64,000 bases of DNA from Sipunculus nudus. Lineage: Eukaryota > Annelida > Sipuncula > Golfingiida > Sipunculidae. This document shows, piece by piece, positions 11,037 through 21,730 of this stretch. The position numbers and the translations under genes are program-made. Location: NCBI GenBank assembly GCA_026874595.1, contig CM049314.1, forward strand, positions 74,228,300 to 74,292,299, read 5' to 3'. Position 1 is the stretch's first letter. Each line of letters opens with the position of its first letter. The notes below the pieces were generated by a model. The model was not told where the DNA came from and did not search any database. It saw nothing but the letters and a program-made list of their open reading frames with translations.

Positions 11037-11391
11037 TAACTACACACAGTCAGGCGTAACTCTTAGCAACCAGACTAAAGGAAAAAAGTCAGTCAATTTG
11101 TATGAAACAGTTTGTAACGGAGGACATAAAAAGTTATCATCCCATATAGAATTACCATGGGTCCCCTTTTGCTTTTTCTTAATTGGGAGGTCTGGGCTCT
11201 ACATCTACTGCATGAGCTGTCTATAACTGCATGCTAAAATTTCCCCGCGCCCATGCGTATTGATCTGAATTCAGCAAGGCAGGATCCCCCAACGTAGTTT
11301 CACAGATTATACTGGCCACTTAACGATATTACAACCTGTGATACAACCAACACTGGTCCTCACCAACTAAACACTTCGATGTCAATCTTGC
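11037..11391 (-). repeat. LTR-like direct repeat, right copy
   Basis: Counterpart of 456-752 in the same orientation. Relative to the left copy it carries about 60 extra bases (about 11095-11150) and begins TAACTACACACAGTCA, with the first G changed to A. It would be the 5' LTR of the minus-strand Gypsy-A. I see no tRNA-complementary primer site on its inner side, so LTR status is inferred from the TG...CA shape and its position. Confidence 0.6.
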
Positions 11392-12021
11392 ACGCACCGC
11401 TTTAGACTCCTCTATGAATATATTTAAGCCCTTTTCTCAGTGGCGGATATACAAGGGGTAGCTGTGGGAGCTGTAGGCATCCCCCCCCCCCCAAGGTTTT
11501 GGTCTCTGGGGAAAAAAATATCAGGCAGTAGCTCCCCGGTGTATAATTCAGCGTATAGTTAAAAGCTTATAAATAATACATACCGGCAGTTATACATTCC
11601 ATGAATAAAATGCAAGGATTTCATTCAAAGCTTCCAAATCCTTCGATAACCGGTCCAACTCTGCCTTCCCCATCCCAGATTATTTTATTTATGGTAAAAT
11701 TCACGATCAAATGATTTAGGTCTCAAGGTCAGGTAAAAGGCTATCAGGTATAATGAGTTAGTTGCCTGTACCTATGTGAAAACCCATGGCAAACGCATCT
11801 TTAAGAAAACACCTGACAACTCTTTATGTATTTTTACTGAGAATATATATAAATAGTCATGTATAATTGATATTGCCATGCAGTAACGTGTGTGTTTTTA
11901 TTATTTATATTGCATTTTAGTGTGAAGCACATAGAACATGTTAGCGTAATATAAATGAAAAAAAAATTATAATAGTACTACTATACTACTACTACTACTA
12001 CTACTACTAATAATAATAATA

Positions 12022-12053
<32 letters not shown>

Positions 12054-12218
12054 TTCGATAATTTTCGAGCGAGTGGGGTTCACAAGTCATTAGTGCAGAG
12101 CTGGACTTTCCAACTATCAATTTCTTATTTTTTACATTAATATTTTATTTTATATTCTGAGTACAGGGTTGGCAATTTAATCCGCAGCCGGTTTAATACA
12201 TTGATGGTTTATCTAATT
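11392..12218. other. Non-coding stretch with simple repeats
   Basis: No gene seen. It holds a poly-C tract (about 11481-11492) and an ACT/AAT trinucleotide tract (about 11977-12052, ACT units followed by AAT units). Confidence 0.6.
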
Positions 12219-12551
12219 TTATCCGAAATTTGATTGTGTAATATTAATTGGCCCTTTCCCTAGCGCGCGTTGTGAGCGCGCCGGAAAAATTGCACCATGC
12301 AGTGAAATAATGTCCCTTAAGTTTGCATGCACGCGGGAACGCCCGCGGGCGAGTCTATTCGTGGAGGTCAAGGACGCGGATGCAGTCTGCTTGTGTAGTT
12401 GCCCTAGCATAAATCATGGTGACAAATCTATATATTAATAGCGTAAGGCGATTTTTGTGATTTTCCGTATCTCCTCTGATACCGCCGTACGGATTGCCGT
12501 GATTTTCGACATACATATGCTCTGGGTTTGTCCGAAGAGATTCCACCCACT
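12219..12551. repeat. Dispersed repeat F, copy 1
   Basis: Shares GTGGAGGTCAAGGACG and ATGCAGTCTGCTTGTGTAG with 22770-23010, and CTATATATTAATAGCGT plus GGGTTTGTCCGAAGA with the two halves of copy 2 (13985-14093 and 21446-21500). It contains GC-rich CGCG blocks. Here the sequence across GCCGTGATTTTC (12496-12507) is uninterrupted, so this copy serves as a paralogous empty site for the Tx1-like LINE. Family class unknown. Confidence 0.65.
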
Positions 12552-13984
12552 TTTATTTGCAATATTTGCGTATTACGTGCATAATAAATAATTTTAATAT
12601 TTGCTCCCCCGCCGGCGCCTCTTTTCTTTGTGTCTTCGGGCCTGGTAAAACAATGGCCACAGAGTGTTTGATGGCGGGACAGAGTTTTTCTCCGGGGGCA
12701 CTATCTGGGCTTTTCTTAAATTTGCGGTGACCGGCCCGAAATAATCCCCATTGGTGATCCCTTCTCAAAAGGCAACCTCCGCGCAGCGAAAAGGTCTATT
12801 GTGAACAATGAGATCTCGCGTGAGGAAAATGCATAAAGGGGGGTTTTCCAAAGAACGAAAATTTTCCGAGCGGTAGTGAATGCAGTAACCACCGCTCATA
12901 TTTTTATTTATGACTAAAAGAGGACAAAAATAGCACTCATGTCACACACTAAATATAATATTTGTTATTTTAAATGAAAATATAATAGTGCGGACACAAT
13001 GGGGGAGATTTAATTTTAAGTGCACTAACAGTTGAGCGGACCTGAGATTGATATATCAGAGCACTTCCACATAACAACAGGTTTCGTGCTCCGTTCATAA
13101 CAATTTTAAAGTCGGCAAAGATATAAATACCGAAAGGAATTGTTGAATACTTGCATTTCAAGCAACTACAGGTTCCAAAATAATGATTTTGTAAATGTTT
13201 TAAAATACTTTTTAAAACGCTACACAAATGAAATAAATAGCAAATATAAAATTATGAATACAAACTGAGACAGAAATGTAAAAATACAGATACAAACACA
13301 ATAATAAATCACAAATGTGTCATGGCTAAACATGATGTCAAATACATGTATGTACTAAAGAAATGGTAAAACAACGAGAAAACGGGGTCCGTGTAATCCG
13401 TGAGGTCCGTGCCCCAGGGTCCGTAAGTGTTTCTTTTTATCAATTTTTGTTGCAAAACAGACTATTTTTTTTATGTTTTAACCAAATATAATATAAAATA
13501 TGTCTTTAGATACGATTATGCTAAAATATCTGGACAAATTACCATGAGAGTTTAAGAATTACAAATTTTTCTTGGGTTCCGGGATCCGGAGTGGGATCCG
13601 GGTTTAACACACTGCCTGAACGCAGTGACTGTCTCACTGGAAAACATTGGCTCAGCTTTCGAACAGAAAGGAGTGCGTGATATTTATAATATAATATAAT
13701 GCTACCACGAACTTTTGCGCAGCGGGATTACCCGACCATGTGAGTGCTCAGTTTTTGTGCGTTATAACCGGAATGCAATTATCGAGATCACGTCTCAGCG
13801 CTGTACTGTACTACCATGCAAGATAACACTATTAACGGGTTCCTTTACTGGCGGATTCACGGGCGCGGAGGGCAACTTTAAATGGCGATGTTCAGCATAA
13901 TATATATTTTCATATAAAAATGATTTTATTTAACATATATCAGATTCTTCGAAAATTCTCCGGCCAACCTCTCTGCTTCAATTA
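12552..13984. other. No gene seen
   Basis: AT-rich, with short unsupported open frames only. A CCGTG/GGTCCGTG-rich patch lies near 13385-13425 and a GGGATCCGG duplication near 13575-13600. Nothing recognisable as coding. Confidence 0.4.
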
Positions 13985-14093
13985 GAGTTTTATGCATAAC
14001 ACCATGCATATAATGGATCTATATATTAATAGCGTGACGCGATTTGTGTAAATTTACATGTCTCCTCTGACACTACGGTTTACCGTGATTTTT
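13985..14093. repeat. Dispersed repeat F, copy 2, left half with TSD
   Basis: Matches 12420-12507 (CTATATATTAATAGCG, TCTCCTCTGA). Its last 12 bases, ACCGTGATTTTT (14082-14093), recur exactly at 21446-21457 on the other side of the LINE and form its target-site duplication. Confidence 0.8.
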
Positions 14094-14098
14094 ACGTG

Positions 14099-14125
14099 AT
14101 ACTTACCTGGCACGGGGGACACCGT
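14099..14125 (+). other. U1 snRNA 5'-end fragment at the LINE 5' terminus
   Basis: The sequence starts ATACTTACCTGGCACGGGGG and continues to ...ACACCGT. The first 14 bases equal the first 14 of vertebrate U1 snRNA (the 5' splice-site pairing end), and the following bases fit the 5' strand of U1 stem-loop I with a few substitutions. Similarity stops after ACACCGT, where U1 would continue GATCA. The match begins at U1 +1, as expected if an RNA initiated at a U1 promoter was copied. The rest of U1 is absent, so this is not a U1 gene. Confidence 0.75.
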
Positions 14126-14141
14126 TCTCCAACCATTGTGA

Positions 14142-15263
14142 GTGTTCTACATCCTTGAGATGCCTCCACCCACTAACCCGTGGGATGGGGGGACAACCCG
14201 TCCTCCCCCCTGGGTTAACTCCATACATCACGCCGCAACGTCGTGTATCTGTGTACACCAGTTCTCAGCACCGGAGATGAATGCGGCCATCAAAGAACTG
14301 TCTAGTTTCTATGGGAAGACACTACGAGCTGCCCATTCGCTGTCGGCAACAATGTTGCAACTTGTTTTCACCAGCCACCAGGTGGCAGAAGTGGTAGCTA
14401 TGGATGGGGTCCAGTGTCTAGGCAGGCTACTAGAAACTGCATTGGCGGACTCAAAAAAACCTGTATGGGTGTCCCTTCGGGGGCTCCCACTGAACGTACC
14501 ACATGATGAGGTGAATGCTGAGCTTTCGGAGTATGGGAAAATCCTAAAAGGCTGCCGAAATAAGCTATGGCCAGAAACGCAACCACCAATGCTAGACCGG
14601 GAGATACTGATGTACATCGAGCAAGAACTCCCCGATAGACTACAATTCTACACCGGTGGTGCTCGCTATGTAGCTTACGTCCGGTATCGGGGAAAGGTCC
14701 GAACGTGTTTCCGGTGTAAGCAATCGGGTCATGTGCAAATGGATTGCCCTGAACTGATTAGAGAACATGATGACCCTGAACCTACCGATATACCTCTGGA
14801 AGTTTCGCCCGTATCGACCGCTGAACCGATGGCCTCGAATACAACCGCTATGATACCTACCGTCGCTGATGATGATTCAGATCCTTTCCCGGCCCTTACA
14901 ATTGTTGAGTCTGAAATAGAAGAAGAAATAAAACAACCGGACCGTCCGAAACGCCACCTACCACCGTCTCCGACAGACCCTACAGAAACACCTACCTCGT
15001 TAAAGAAGCCACCCAAACTTACCGTAATGGATACGCCGACACCGCTGCTTCACTCCCTGCTAGTCCCGATGGCTCCTATCAGGTCTTCCACGCCCATGAC
15101 AGCCTTGACAACGCCAACATCGACCATGGCGGACGCCACTTTTACACTGCCTGGAACTCGGATGACGACTAGAATACGCCCAACGACTACGACTTCGGAG
15201 GACCCCCTCTTAGATGAATCGCCGCACACCCTGGACTCTGTTGTGGAAACATATCCTAGTTAA
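14142..15263 (+). CDS. LINE ORF1 protein, CCHC type
   Basis: An uninterrupted 373-codon frame. Residues about 50-180 form a compact alpha/beta region with VWVSLRGLPLNVPHDEVNAE, which resembles the domain preceding the knuckle in Tx1-group ORF1 proteins. A zinc knuckle CFRCKQSGHVQMDC (C-x2-C-x4-H-x4-C) sits at residues 189-202. The C-terminal 170 residues are rich in Pro, Thr and Ser and probably disordered. The protein should bind LINE RNA. The 5' UTR is under 50 bases, and the N-terminus begins soon after the U1-like head, so the original start may lie further 5'; the ATG at 14142 is the first in frame. Confidence 0.8.
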   Translation: MFYILEMPPPTNPWDGGTTRPPPWVNSIHHAATSCICVHQFSAPEMNAAIKELSSFYGKTLRAAHSLSATMLQLVFTSHQVAEVVAMDGVQCLGRLLETALADSKKPVWVSLRGLPLNVPHDEVNAELSEYGKILKGCRNKLWPETQPPMLDREILMYIEQELPDRLQFYTGGARYVAYVRYRGKVRTCFRCKQSGHVQMDCPELIREHDDPEPTDIPLEVSPVSTAEPMASNTTAMIPTVADDDSDPFPALTIVESEIEEEIKQPDRPKRHLPPSPTDPTETPTSLKKPPKLTVMDTPTPLLHSLLVPMAPIRSSTPMTALTTPTSTMADATFTLPGTRMTTRIRPTTTTSEDPLLDESPHTLDSVVETYPS

Positions 15264-15305
15264 ATTTCTAGTATGATTAACTCACAATTTGTCTTATATT
15301 CAGAG

Positions 15306-16450
15306 TAGCAACTCTAAAAATAAGAGGACTCAGAAAGGTTAGGAAACAGGACTTGTTGTATGAAAAAAATATTGAAAACAAAATTAATGTTATGTGTTTA
15401 CAGGAAACTTTTTTAACCAGTACGGAATACAGTAATATAACTAAAAAATGGGTTGGGAGATTTATTTCCAGTAACTGTGTGAATCGTCATAACGGGGTTG
15501 CAATTTGGTTGTCAGACGAACCAGATTTTAATGTACTACATACGGCTACGGATGCTGAAGGCAGAATTGTGAGTATACTTCTTTCTTTTGGTAAATACAG
15601 TTTTAACATTATTAATATATATTGTCCCACAGAAAGACATGAAAGAAGAAAGTTCCTTAAAAGCATACCAGAATACCTGTTAAATGATGATTTTGTTAAA
15701 TATCCACTCGTAGTTACTGGTGATTTTAATTTCGTAGAAGATATTACTTTAGACAAACAGGGAGGCGTCAGTACTTTAAAAGATTGCTTAGTCGGAATAA
15801 ATGAATTCAGTGTTATTAAAGACAAACATATGTTGATTGATAGTTATCGCCATGTGATTCCCGTAGGAAAAATGTGCACATTTCATAATCTACACTTAAA
15901 CATTCATACAAGAATAGAAAGAATATATATAAGTCGCCTGATTCAGGTAAAAATGTGTACCATATTAAGAAATATTTTATCAGATCACGACATGGTTGTA
16001 ACTGAAATTGAATATACTACTATCTCCAAGGGTCCAGGCTACTGGCATTTTAATTGTTCCATTTTAGACGATAAGAAATATAATGAAACCATATGTGCCT
16101 TTTGGGAATGTTGGCGAAAAGATTCATTGTATAATACGGATATTTTATTATGGTGGGACATGGGGAAATTCAAATTAAAGGAAATAACCAGGGGCTATTG
16201 TAAAGCAAAGGTCAAGGCCGAAGAAAAGTACCGGTCAAATTTAGAACTTCTTTATAATTCCGAGTTGTTAAAGCACAAACAGGGGACGGGGGTCGACACA
16301 GAACACCTTCTAAATTTAAAACATGAGCTTAACATTTTGAATGAGAAACAGTCCAGGGCAGCGGCCATTCGGTGCAAGGTTGAATATCGGGAGCAGGGGG
16401 GAGTCTTTGTCGAATTTCTTTGTGGGGTTAGAGCGACAAAGGGGACTTAA
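15306..16450 (+). pseudogene. LINE ORF2, endonuclease domain
   Basis: The frame reads RVATLKIRGLRKV from about 15306, upstream of the first ATG at 15353. It shows CLQETF, NIINIYCPTE, VTGDFNFVED (near 15713) and ILSDHDMVVTE (near 15975), the ordered motifs of the APE-type endonuclease. The usual SRIDRIY motif reads TRIERIYIS here, a conservative change. The domain nicks target DNA; in this clade it also sets target choice. The frame is lost after a G6 run at 16396-16401 and continues in the frame of 16341-16631 (ESLSNFFVGLERQRG). Confidence 0.8.
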
Positions 16451-16638
16451 GCGGGCTATTATTTCTTTGAAAGACTCCCAGGGGCGGGTTCATTCAGACG
16501 TAACTACAATGCTAAAGATTGGGGTTTCATTTTATCAAAAGCTGTACACACACGAACGGACAGACCCCCAAGCGGAGAAAGTGTTTCTGTTGAACAATTC
16601 TGTTAAGTCCGTCCCATTCAAACTCGTGTGAAGGAGAG
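16451..16638 (+). pseudogene. LINE ORF2, linker between endonuclease and RT
   Basis: This is the continuation in the shifted frame: RQRGLKRAIISLKDSQGRVH and SFYQKLYTHERTD, a typical pre-RT linker. The frame ends at a stop near 16629 and the next block resumes in another frame, so a second indel lies between about 16600 and 16640. Confidence 0.6.
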
Positions 16639-18372
16639 ATTACTTTTAATGAAGCGACACGCGCCCTTAAAGGATTTCAGTTAGGTAAAAGCCCAGGCCT
16701 GGACGGCCTAACCGTTGAATTTTATCGGCATTTCTGGCAGCTAATTGGACCTGATTTAGTTAAAGTTCTAAATTTTTCCTTTCAACATGGTACATTGTCA
16801 TCTTCACAGAAAAAAGGAGTTATTTCTTTAATTTTTAAAAAAGGAGACCGATCGCTATTGAAAAACTGGAGACCTATCACATTATTAAATATGGATTACA
16901 AGATTTTAACCAAATGTTTAAGTAATAGAATGCGGGGGGTTTTGTGTCATATTATCCATCAAGATCAAACTTGTTCAGTCAAAGGCCGCTCGATTTTCCA
17001 AACAGCCAGTGTAATTAGGGACACCATCTTTTATATGAAACTTAACAGATTTCCAGGGGCAATGATTTGCCCAGATCAAGAAAAAGCTTTTGATAGATTA
17101 AATTGGGATTTTATGTTTAAATGTTTGAGTAAATTTAGTTTCGGGACAGAGTTTATTTCATGGGTTCGTTTATGTTATACAGGTATACAAAGTTGTATTA
17201 AAATGAATGGATATATTTCATCTTCTTTTAATCTGCATAGAGGTGCAAGACAGGGTTGCCCTCTAAGTCCATTATTGTATGTTTTAGCAGCTGAAACTCT
17301 AGCCAATGTAATACGTAATGATATATATATAAAAGGTATCACATTACCAGATAAAAGTGAGCTAAAAATCCAGCAATATGCGGATGATACTACTATATTT
17401 GTTTCAAATGAAAATTCCATATCCAAATGTTTTAATATTTTAACTATCTTTCAGGATGCATCTGGAGCCAAAATTAATAAAGAGAAAACGGAAGGTCTGT
17501 GGTTGGGTAGCAATATAGGGCGGCATGATAAACCAGGAGGTATCGTATGGTCTTCGTCACATGTTAAAGTTTTAGGTGTTTATCTGGGTAATGATGACGT
17601 AAGCAAATTTAATTGGAACCCTAAGATTACAAAATTTCAAAATACGCTCTTTTTATGGGGGCAACGTAAATTAACATATACGGGGAAAGTCGTTGTCCTA
17701 AATTCTATTATAGCAAGTGGATTATGGTATTCTTCATATATTATTAGTATGCCACACTGGGTAATTGAAAAGCTGGAAGCGTTACTATTAAAATTTTTCT
17801 GGGATTTTAGGAAACACTTGGTCAAAAAGGAGGTTATGTTTTTGTCTAGGGATAAAGGGGGACAAGGTCTGGTAAATATTTCAGCAAAGATATCAGCCCA
17901 AAGAGTCAATTGGATATTTAAAGTTTTTAATATGCGGCACAGATGTCGTGTTTTAGCGGAATATTTCATTGGATGGTACAAAGACGTTACTTTTGGGAAA
18001 TATATTTTGAGCTGTACCTATGACATAAACCGGAAAAATTGTAAAGGTCAGCCGACCGTATATAAAGAGACTGTAAAAGCATGTAAAGATTTAAATATTA
18101 TTTGTAAACCAGGTAAGATGGATAAAGGGGTAATTTTGAATCAAGTTTTGTTTTTAAACCAGCTTTTAGTAGATGAAAAGGAGAGAATGTTTATGTTAAC
18201 AGACTTTATTCGAAATGGATGCATATTAGTTAAACATATTTGGAACCGACGAATCGGTTATTTTGACATGTTTGATGAGGTAGTGAGAAAGTATAAAATT
18301 CCACATACTGATTGGTTTAGGACCAGGTACAAAAAGTTGATTGTTTTCCATCCGAATGGATTTCCATGTTAA
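16639..18372 (+). pseudogene. LINE ORF2, reverse transcriptase domain
   Basis: One open frame carries all RT blocks: KSPGLDGLTVEFY (16687 on), LKNWRPITLLN (16858 on), a DQTCSVKGRS block (16963 on), the palm DQEKAFDRLNW (17074 on), GARQGCPLSPLLYVLA (17242 on) and catalytic YADDTTIF (17377-17400). GAKINKEKTEGLWLG and a thumb block VKVLGVYLG follow. The first palm aspartate is in the expected place and the YADD box is intact, so the polymerase core looks sound. The frame ends at 18370 and is picked up one frame over at 18366. Confidence 0.9.
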
Positions 18373-19120
18373 GGAAAGGCTCGGAGACAGTTTATAATTT
18401 AGAGTATATAATCGATCAGGGTAACAGTAAAATCTTAGAATCTGAGAAGTTTTCTACGAAGTCTATATATAATATTGTAATTGGAAATAGTGAACCAGTA
18501 TGTATGTTAAGATGGAGGTGTATCTTTACAAATGTACTAGATGTGAAACATGTTTTTAAAAACTGCTATAGAGGTTTAAATGATAAATACCAGCTTGATG
18601 TTAACTGGAGATTTCTACATCTTGTGTTGCCAACAAATGATTTTTTACTTAAATGCAAAATCACAGCTACCAATTCATGTCATGTTTGCAATGAAACAGA
18701 AAGTAATTTGCATATATTTTCAGACTGTTCAACGGCTTTTAAATTTTGGATGGATATAAATTATTTATTTCAAGGAATCACGGGCAAAAATGTCAAGGTA
18801 AACATGTACACAATTTGTTTTGGGTTCGGCCACAAATGGAGAGATTTGTCTGAAACGTCCATACAGTTACTTGATTTTTATTAATAACTGGTAAATATGT
18901 GCTATGGAGTAATCGTAATAAAGCGATTTTATCCCGTCCGTTTAACCCCATTACTATGTTTAAGAACATCGTCACTAATAGAATTCGCCAAGAACATTTT
19001 TCTCGTGAGCATAAAGGGTCAGAGGGTAGAGATGTATTTAGAACGTTGTGGTGTCATAATAATATTTTATGTACTGTAGACGAGAACTTTGCTCTTTCCA
19101 TTTTATTACGAGAACTTTAA
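18366..19120 (+). pseudogene. LINE ORF2, C-terminal zinc-motif region
   Basis: 18366-18884 encodes a helical region ending with CHVCNETESNLHIFSDC (near 18676), a C-x2-C-x7-H-x4-C motif typical of the ORF2 C-terminus. After a T5 run (18875-18879) the frame shifts and continues as YVLWSNRNKAIL (18893 on) to a stop at 19118. The last part (FRTLWCHNNILCTVDENF) matches the usual short tail. The apparent overlap with the RT frame at 18366-18372 is just the third frameshift. Confidence 0.7.
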
Positions 19121-19741
19121 AAAATTAATGTGATCATGATCAAATGTATTCAATACATGGGTGTTGGGTTTGGTATTAAGATACTCCTTCCTGTACCGTT
19201 GTTTGTTTAATCGGATGGTTAATTTAGCTAGTAGTTAAACTGTACCATGTCTACAAGGTTTTTTCTGCTTCTAAATGTTGATTTAGAGGATATAGAATAA
19301 CAACTATGCATACATATAAGTCAATACATACATAGATGCGTATATATATATGTTTATGTATATAATTTTCTCTTTGTCTAGAGACTTCGGTTTGAGGTAG
19401 ATGACTAAATTTGTTAGCTTGGGCGGCGCCAGATGGCGCTTGATGGTACATGACCATGGTACAAAATTCAGTTGTTGTGATGTTTGAGTCAAGTGGATGC
19501 AGAAGAAGATGCAATCCGTTTTTATTAATAATAAGGGTTCAATAATTCAGGAAAACTGTAAATTCTGATATGACATATTATTATTATTTAAGAATCCCAC
19601 CTTCAAGGGACGTTGAAGGTTAGCTATTATTGAGTCGAGACCCCAGTTAAATGTTAGGTAATTATTTCGATTTATGGTTGATATTCTTTCCATGTGTCTC
19701 TGCTAATGTATGTATAAATATACATAGGTAGATAAGTTGTT

Positions 19742-19807
<66 letters not shown>

Positions 19808-21445
19808 GGTACATAAACTCCTTTATTGAGGCCTTCTCGGTATAGTGATTCTAACCATAGACAGATGGCGCTAGATTGACAGGTATTTAGCAAACATTCA
19901 GTTGTTTCGTACTTCTTGCGTTAGGCAAGGCAGAGGTAACAAATATTACGATTTCGTCCGTATGTGTATAATAATGTTGTTAAGCAGCATAAGATGAAAA
20001 AGCAGAGCAGGTTGCTCCCGCTAATATGAAGTTAAAGCTTAAATTTCCCTTCATTAATTGTAAATTCCGGTTTTATATTTACTATGTTATTTGTAAACGT
20101 ACAACTGTTTTTTTCTCCTCCACCCCATGTCCTTTTCTTCCTACGCCTTTTCTTCCTACGCCTACCAAGTTAACTTATTGCCAGACGATATCTTCACAGA
20201 AGGCCGAGATTTTTATTTTACATTTTTGCCGCCAGATGGCGATGTCTTCGTACTTGTTCGTGAGTAAGTGGGTTTCAATCTTGATTTCCTTTCTGACGTT
20301 TCCTTTCAACATTGGTATCCCCTTCGTTGACCATTGAATCTGTTGAGTGGTAACTCTTCCTCCCCCCCCCCCCCCCTCCCTCTTCTTCTCCCTTTCTTCC
20401 ATCTCTTCCTTCCTTCCTTACGTCTCTTACCCATGCCTACATAGCTAGATCATTGTTAGAATACAGCCTCATAAAGTGTTTTGATTGCTTCAAATATTCG
20501 TTTAAGATTATGCCTTTTGAAAGGTGTGTGCTATATAGGATATATATATATATATAAATATGTATGTATAGCAAGGTTTATGTGAATTTTATTTTGGCGA
20601 TATATATATACACGGATACATTTTTCAGAGGAATTGTTATGTTCAATGTCATTACTTCTTTCTTTCAGATGTCTAAAGGAGCGCAAATACAGGTACTTAT
20701 GTCTACATACAAATATGGGATTCCATGTTAAAAAAATTTTTTTTTTTTTTTGTTTGTCTTATGTTTGTTTGTTTCCTCTTCCTTGTCGCTGTTAGTTACA
20801 ATTCTGTTTCTTATTTGTACATATATGTTGCATGTTAGTTGCGAGCCACTAGGTGGCGCTCCTAGAGTATTTTGAATTGTACATGGCTTTGGGTCCTTCT
20901 TTCCTTGGTTTTCTCGGGAAAGTTGGGATACCCTTTTGTAATATAGGTTAGTGTCTTGGTAAGTTTTAAGTCAACAAAGATTCCTTAAATGGATAAGGGT
21001 TTAACTAGTCTCGGGTTATATGAACTACTATGTTGGTGTTAGGTTTTTATGGGCAGGGTTTTGTTTGGTTTTGTTTCGGAATGACATTTTGATTTGATCC
21101 AGGGTTGGGCTTTATTTAGTATTATGTGGGATTGTTTTCCTGTATTCAGTGCATGGTCTCTGGTATATAATAAGCTGTCATAAATTCTTCTTTTTCAGGT
21201 TACGGACTCAAAATTATAAATCGTATATACAGGTATATGTTTGTATATAATTTGTATATACATAAACTTGGACATTTTTCGTAAGCTTTTTTACTTTCCT
21301 TCAGGTTTGTGGACTTTTTTGGTTATGCATATATATGCATTATGATTGTTTTTGTATTATGCATGTCAACACCAAGATGGTTGGTGATCTTTGTAAATAT
21401 GATTGTACATGATTTGATTTTATAAAACAATATAAATAAAAAAAA
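19121..21445 (+). other. LINE 3' region, 2.3 kb, non-coding
   Basis: An unusually long tract between the ORF2 stop and the A-rich end at 21445. It holds a (TA)n run (19744-19801), poly-C (about 20364-20377), shorter TA/TG tracts near 20540-20610 and several GATGGCGCT/GGTGGCGCT blocks (19432, 19865, 20235, 20853). No separate terminal repeats or duplication mark a second insertion, so I treat it as LINE 3' UTR, possibly lengthened by microsatellite growth. Confidence 0.5.
19744..19801. repeat. (TA)n microsatellite
   Basis: TA run of about 58 bases in the LINE 3' region. Confidence 0.95.
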
Positions 21446-21500
21446 ACCGTGATTTTTGCCAAAACATATGCTCCGGGTTTGTCCGAAGACATTCCACCAT
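21446..21500. repeat. Dispersed repeat F, copy 2, right half with TSD
   Basis: It begins with the second copy of ACCGTGATTTTT (21446-21457) and continues AACATATGCTCCGGGTTTGT, aligned with 12510-12535 of copy 1. With 13985-14093 it restores one continuous F repeat, confirming both LINE borders. Confidence 0.8.
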
Positions 21501-21730
21501 TTTGGACAAGAACGTATTCGTCCAGGTCATTCAGACTCCGACACAGTGTAGGATTTGGCATGATAGGTTGTATATATTCTTGGTATTTCATGTCACACTA
21601 AATGAGTTCAACGGGCTTCTCGCTCTCATTTGCAGCTGTTCTCAATAATATGAATATTTTTATTATTATTATAACTTTGCTGATTTTGTTTATTTAATAT
21701 TTCATATACATTCAAACCTCTGCGTTACCT

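Larger units (their letters stand above)
7282..11391 (-). mobile_element. Gypsy-type LTR retrotransposon remnant (Gypsy-A)
   Basis: Read on the minus strand, the order is LTR-like repeat (11391-11037), leader with a (TA)n tract, gag from an ATG at 10602, a degenerate zinc knuckle near 9620, protease-to-RT linker (9171-8639), a short RT N-terminal piece (8450-8290), integrase (8292-7912) and integrase tail (7912-7700). Most of RT and all RNase H are missing, so the element has a large internal deletion. The 3' end is cut by the L1-like LINE at 7281; the matching left LTR-like copy lies at 456-752. All frames are broken and the element cannot be active. Confidence 0.7.
14094..21445 (+). mobile_element. 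Tx1/L1-like LINE with U1 snRNA head, complete insertion
   Basis: The 7.35-kb insertion is bordered by the 12-bp duplication ACCGTGATTTTT and ends in AATAAAAAAAA. Contents: five extra bases, a U1-like head (14099-14125), ORF1 with CCHC knuckle (14142-15263), ORF2 with endonuclease, RT and C-terminal zinc motif (about 15290-19120) and a 2.3-kb 3' region. ORF1 with a single CCHC and an ORF2 of this domain order fit the Tx1 group. ORF2 has only about four frame breaks, at least two of them at homopolymers, so this copy is much younger than the first LINE; some breaks might be sequencing errors. Confidence 0.85.

Noticed and set aside
14099..14125. Complete U1 snRNA gene
   Set aside because: Only the first 27 or so bases are present; stem-loops II to IV and the Sm site are missing.
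14142..19120. Treating the Tx1-like LINE as an active element
   Set aside because: ORF1 and the RT core look intact, but ORF2 has about four frame breaks in this sequence.
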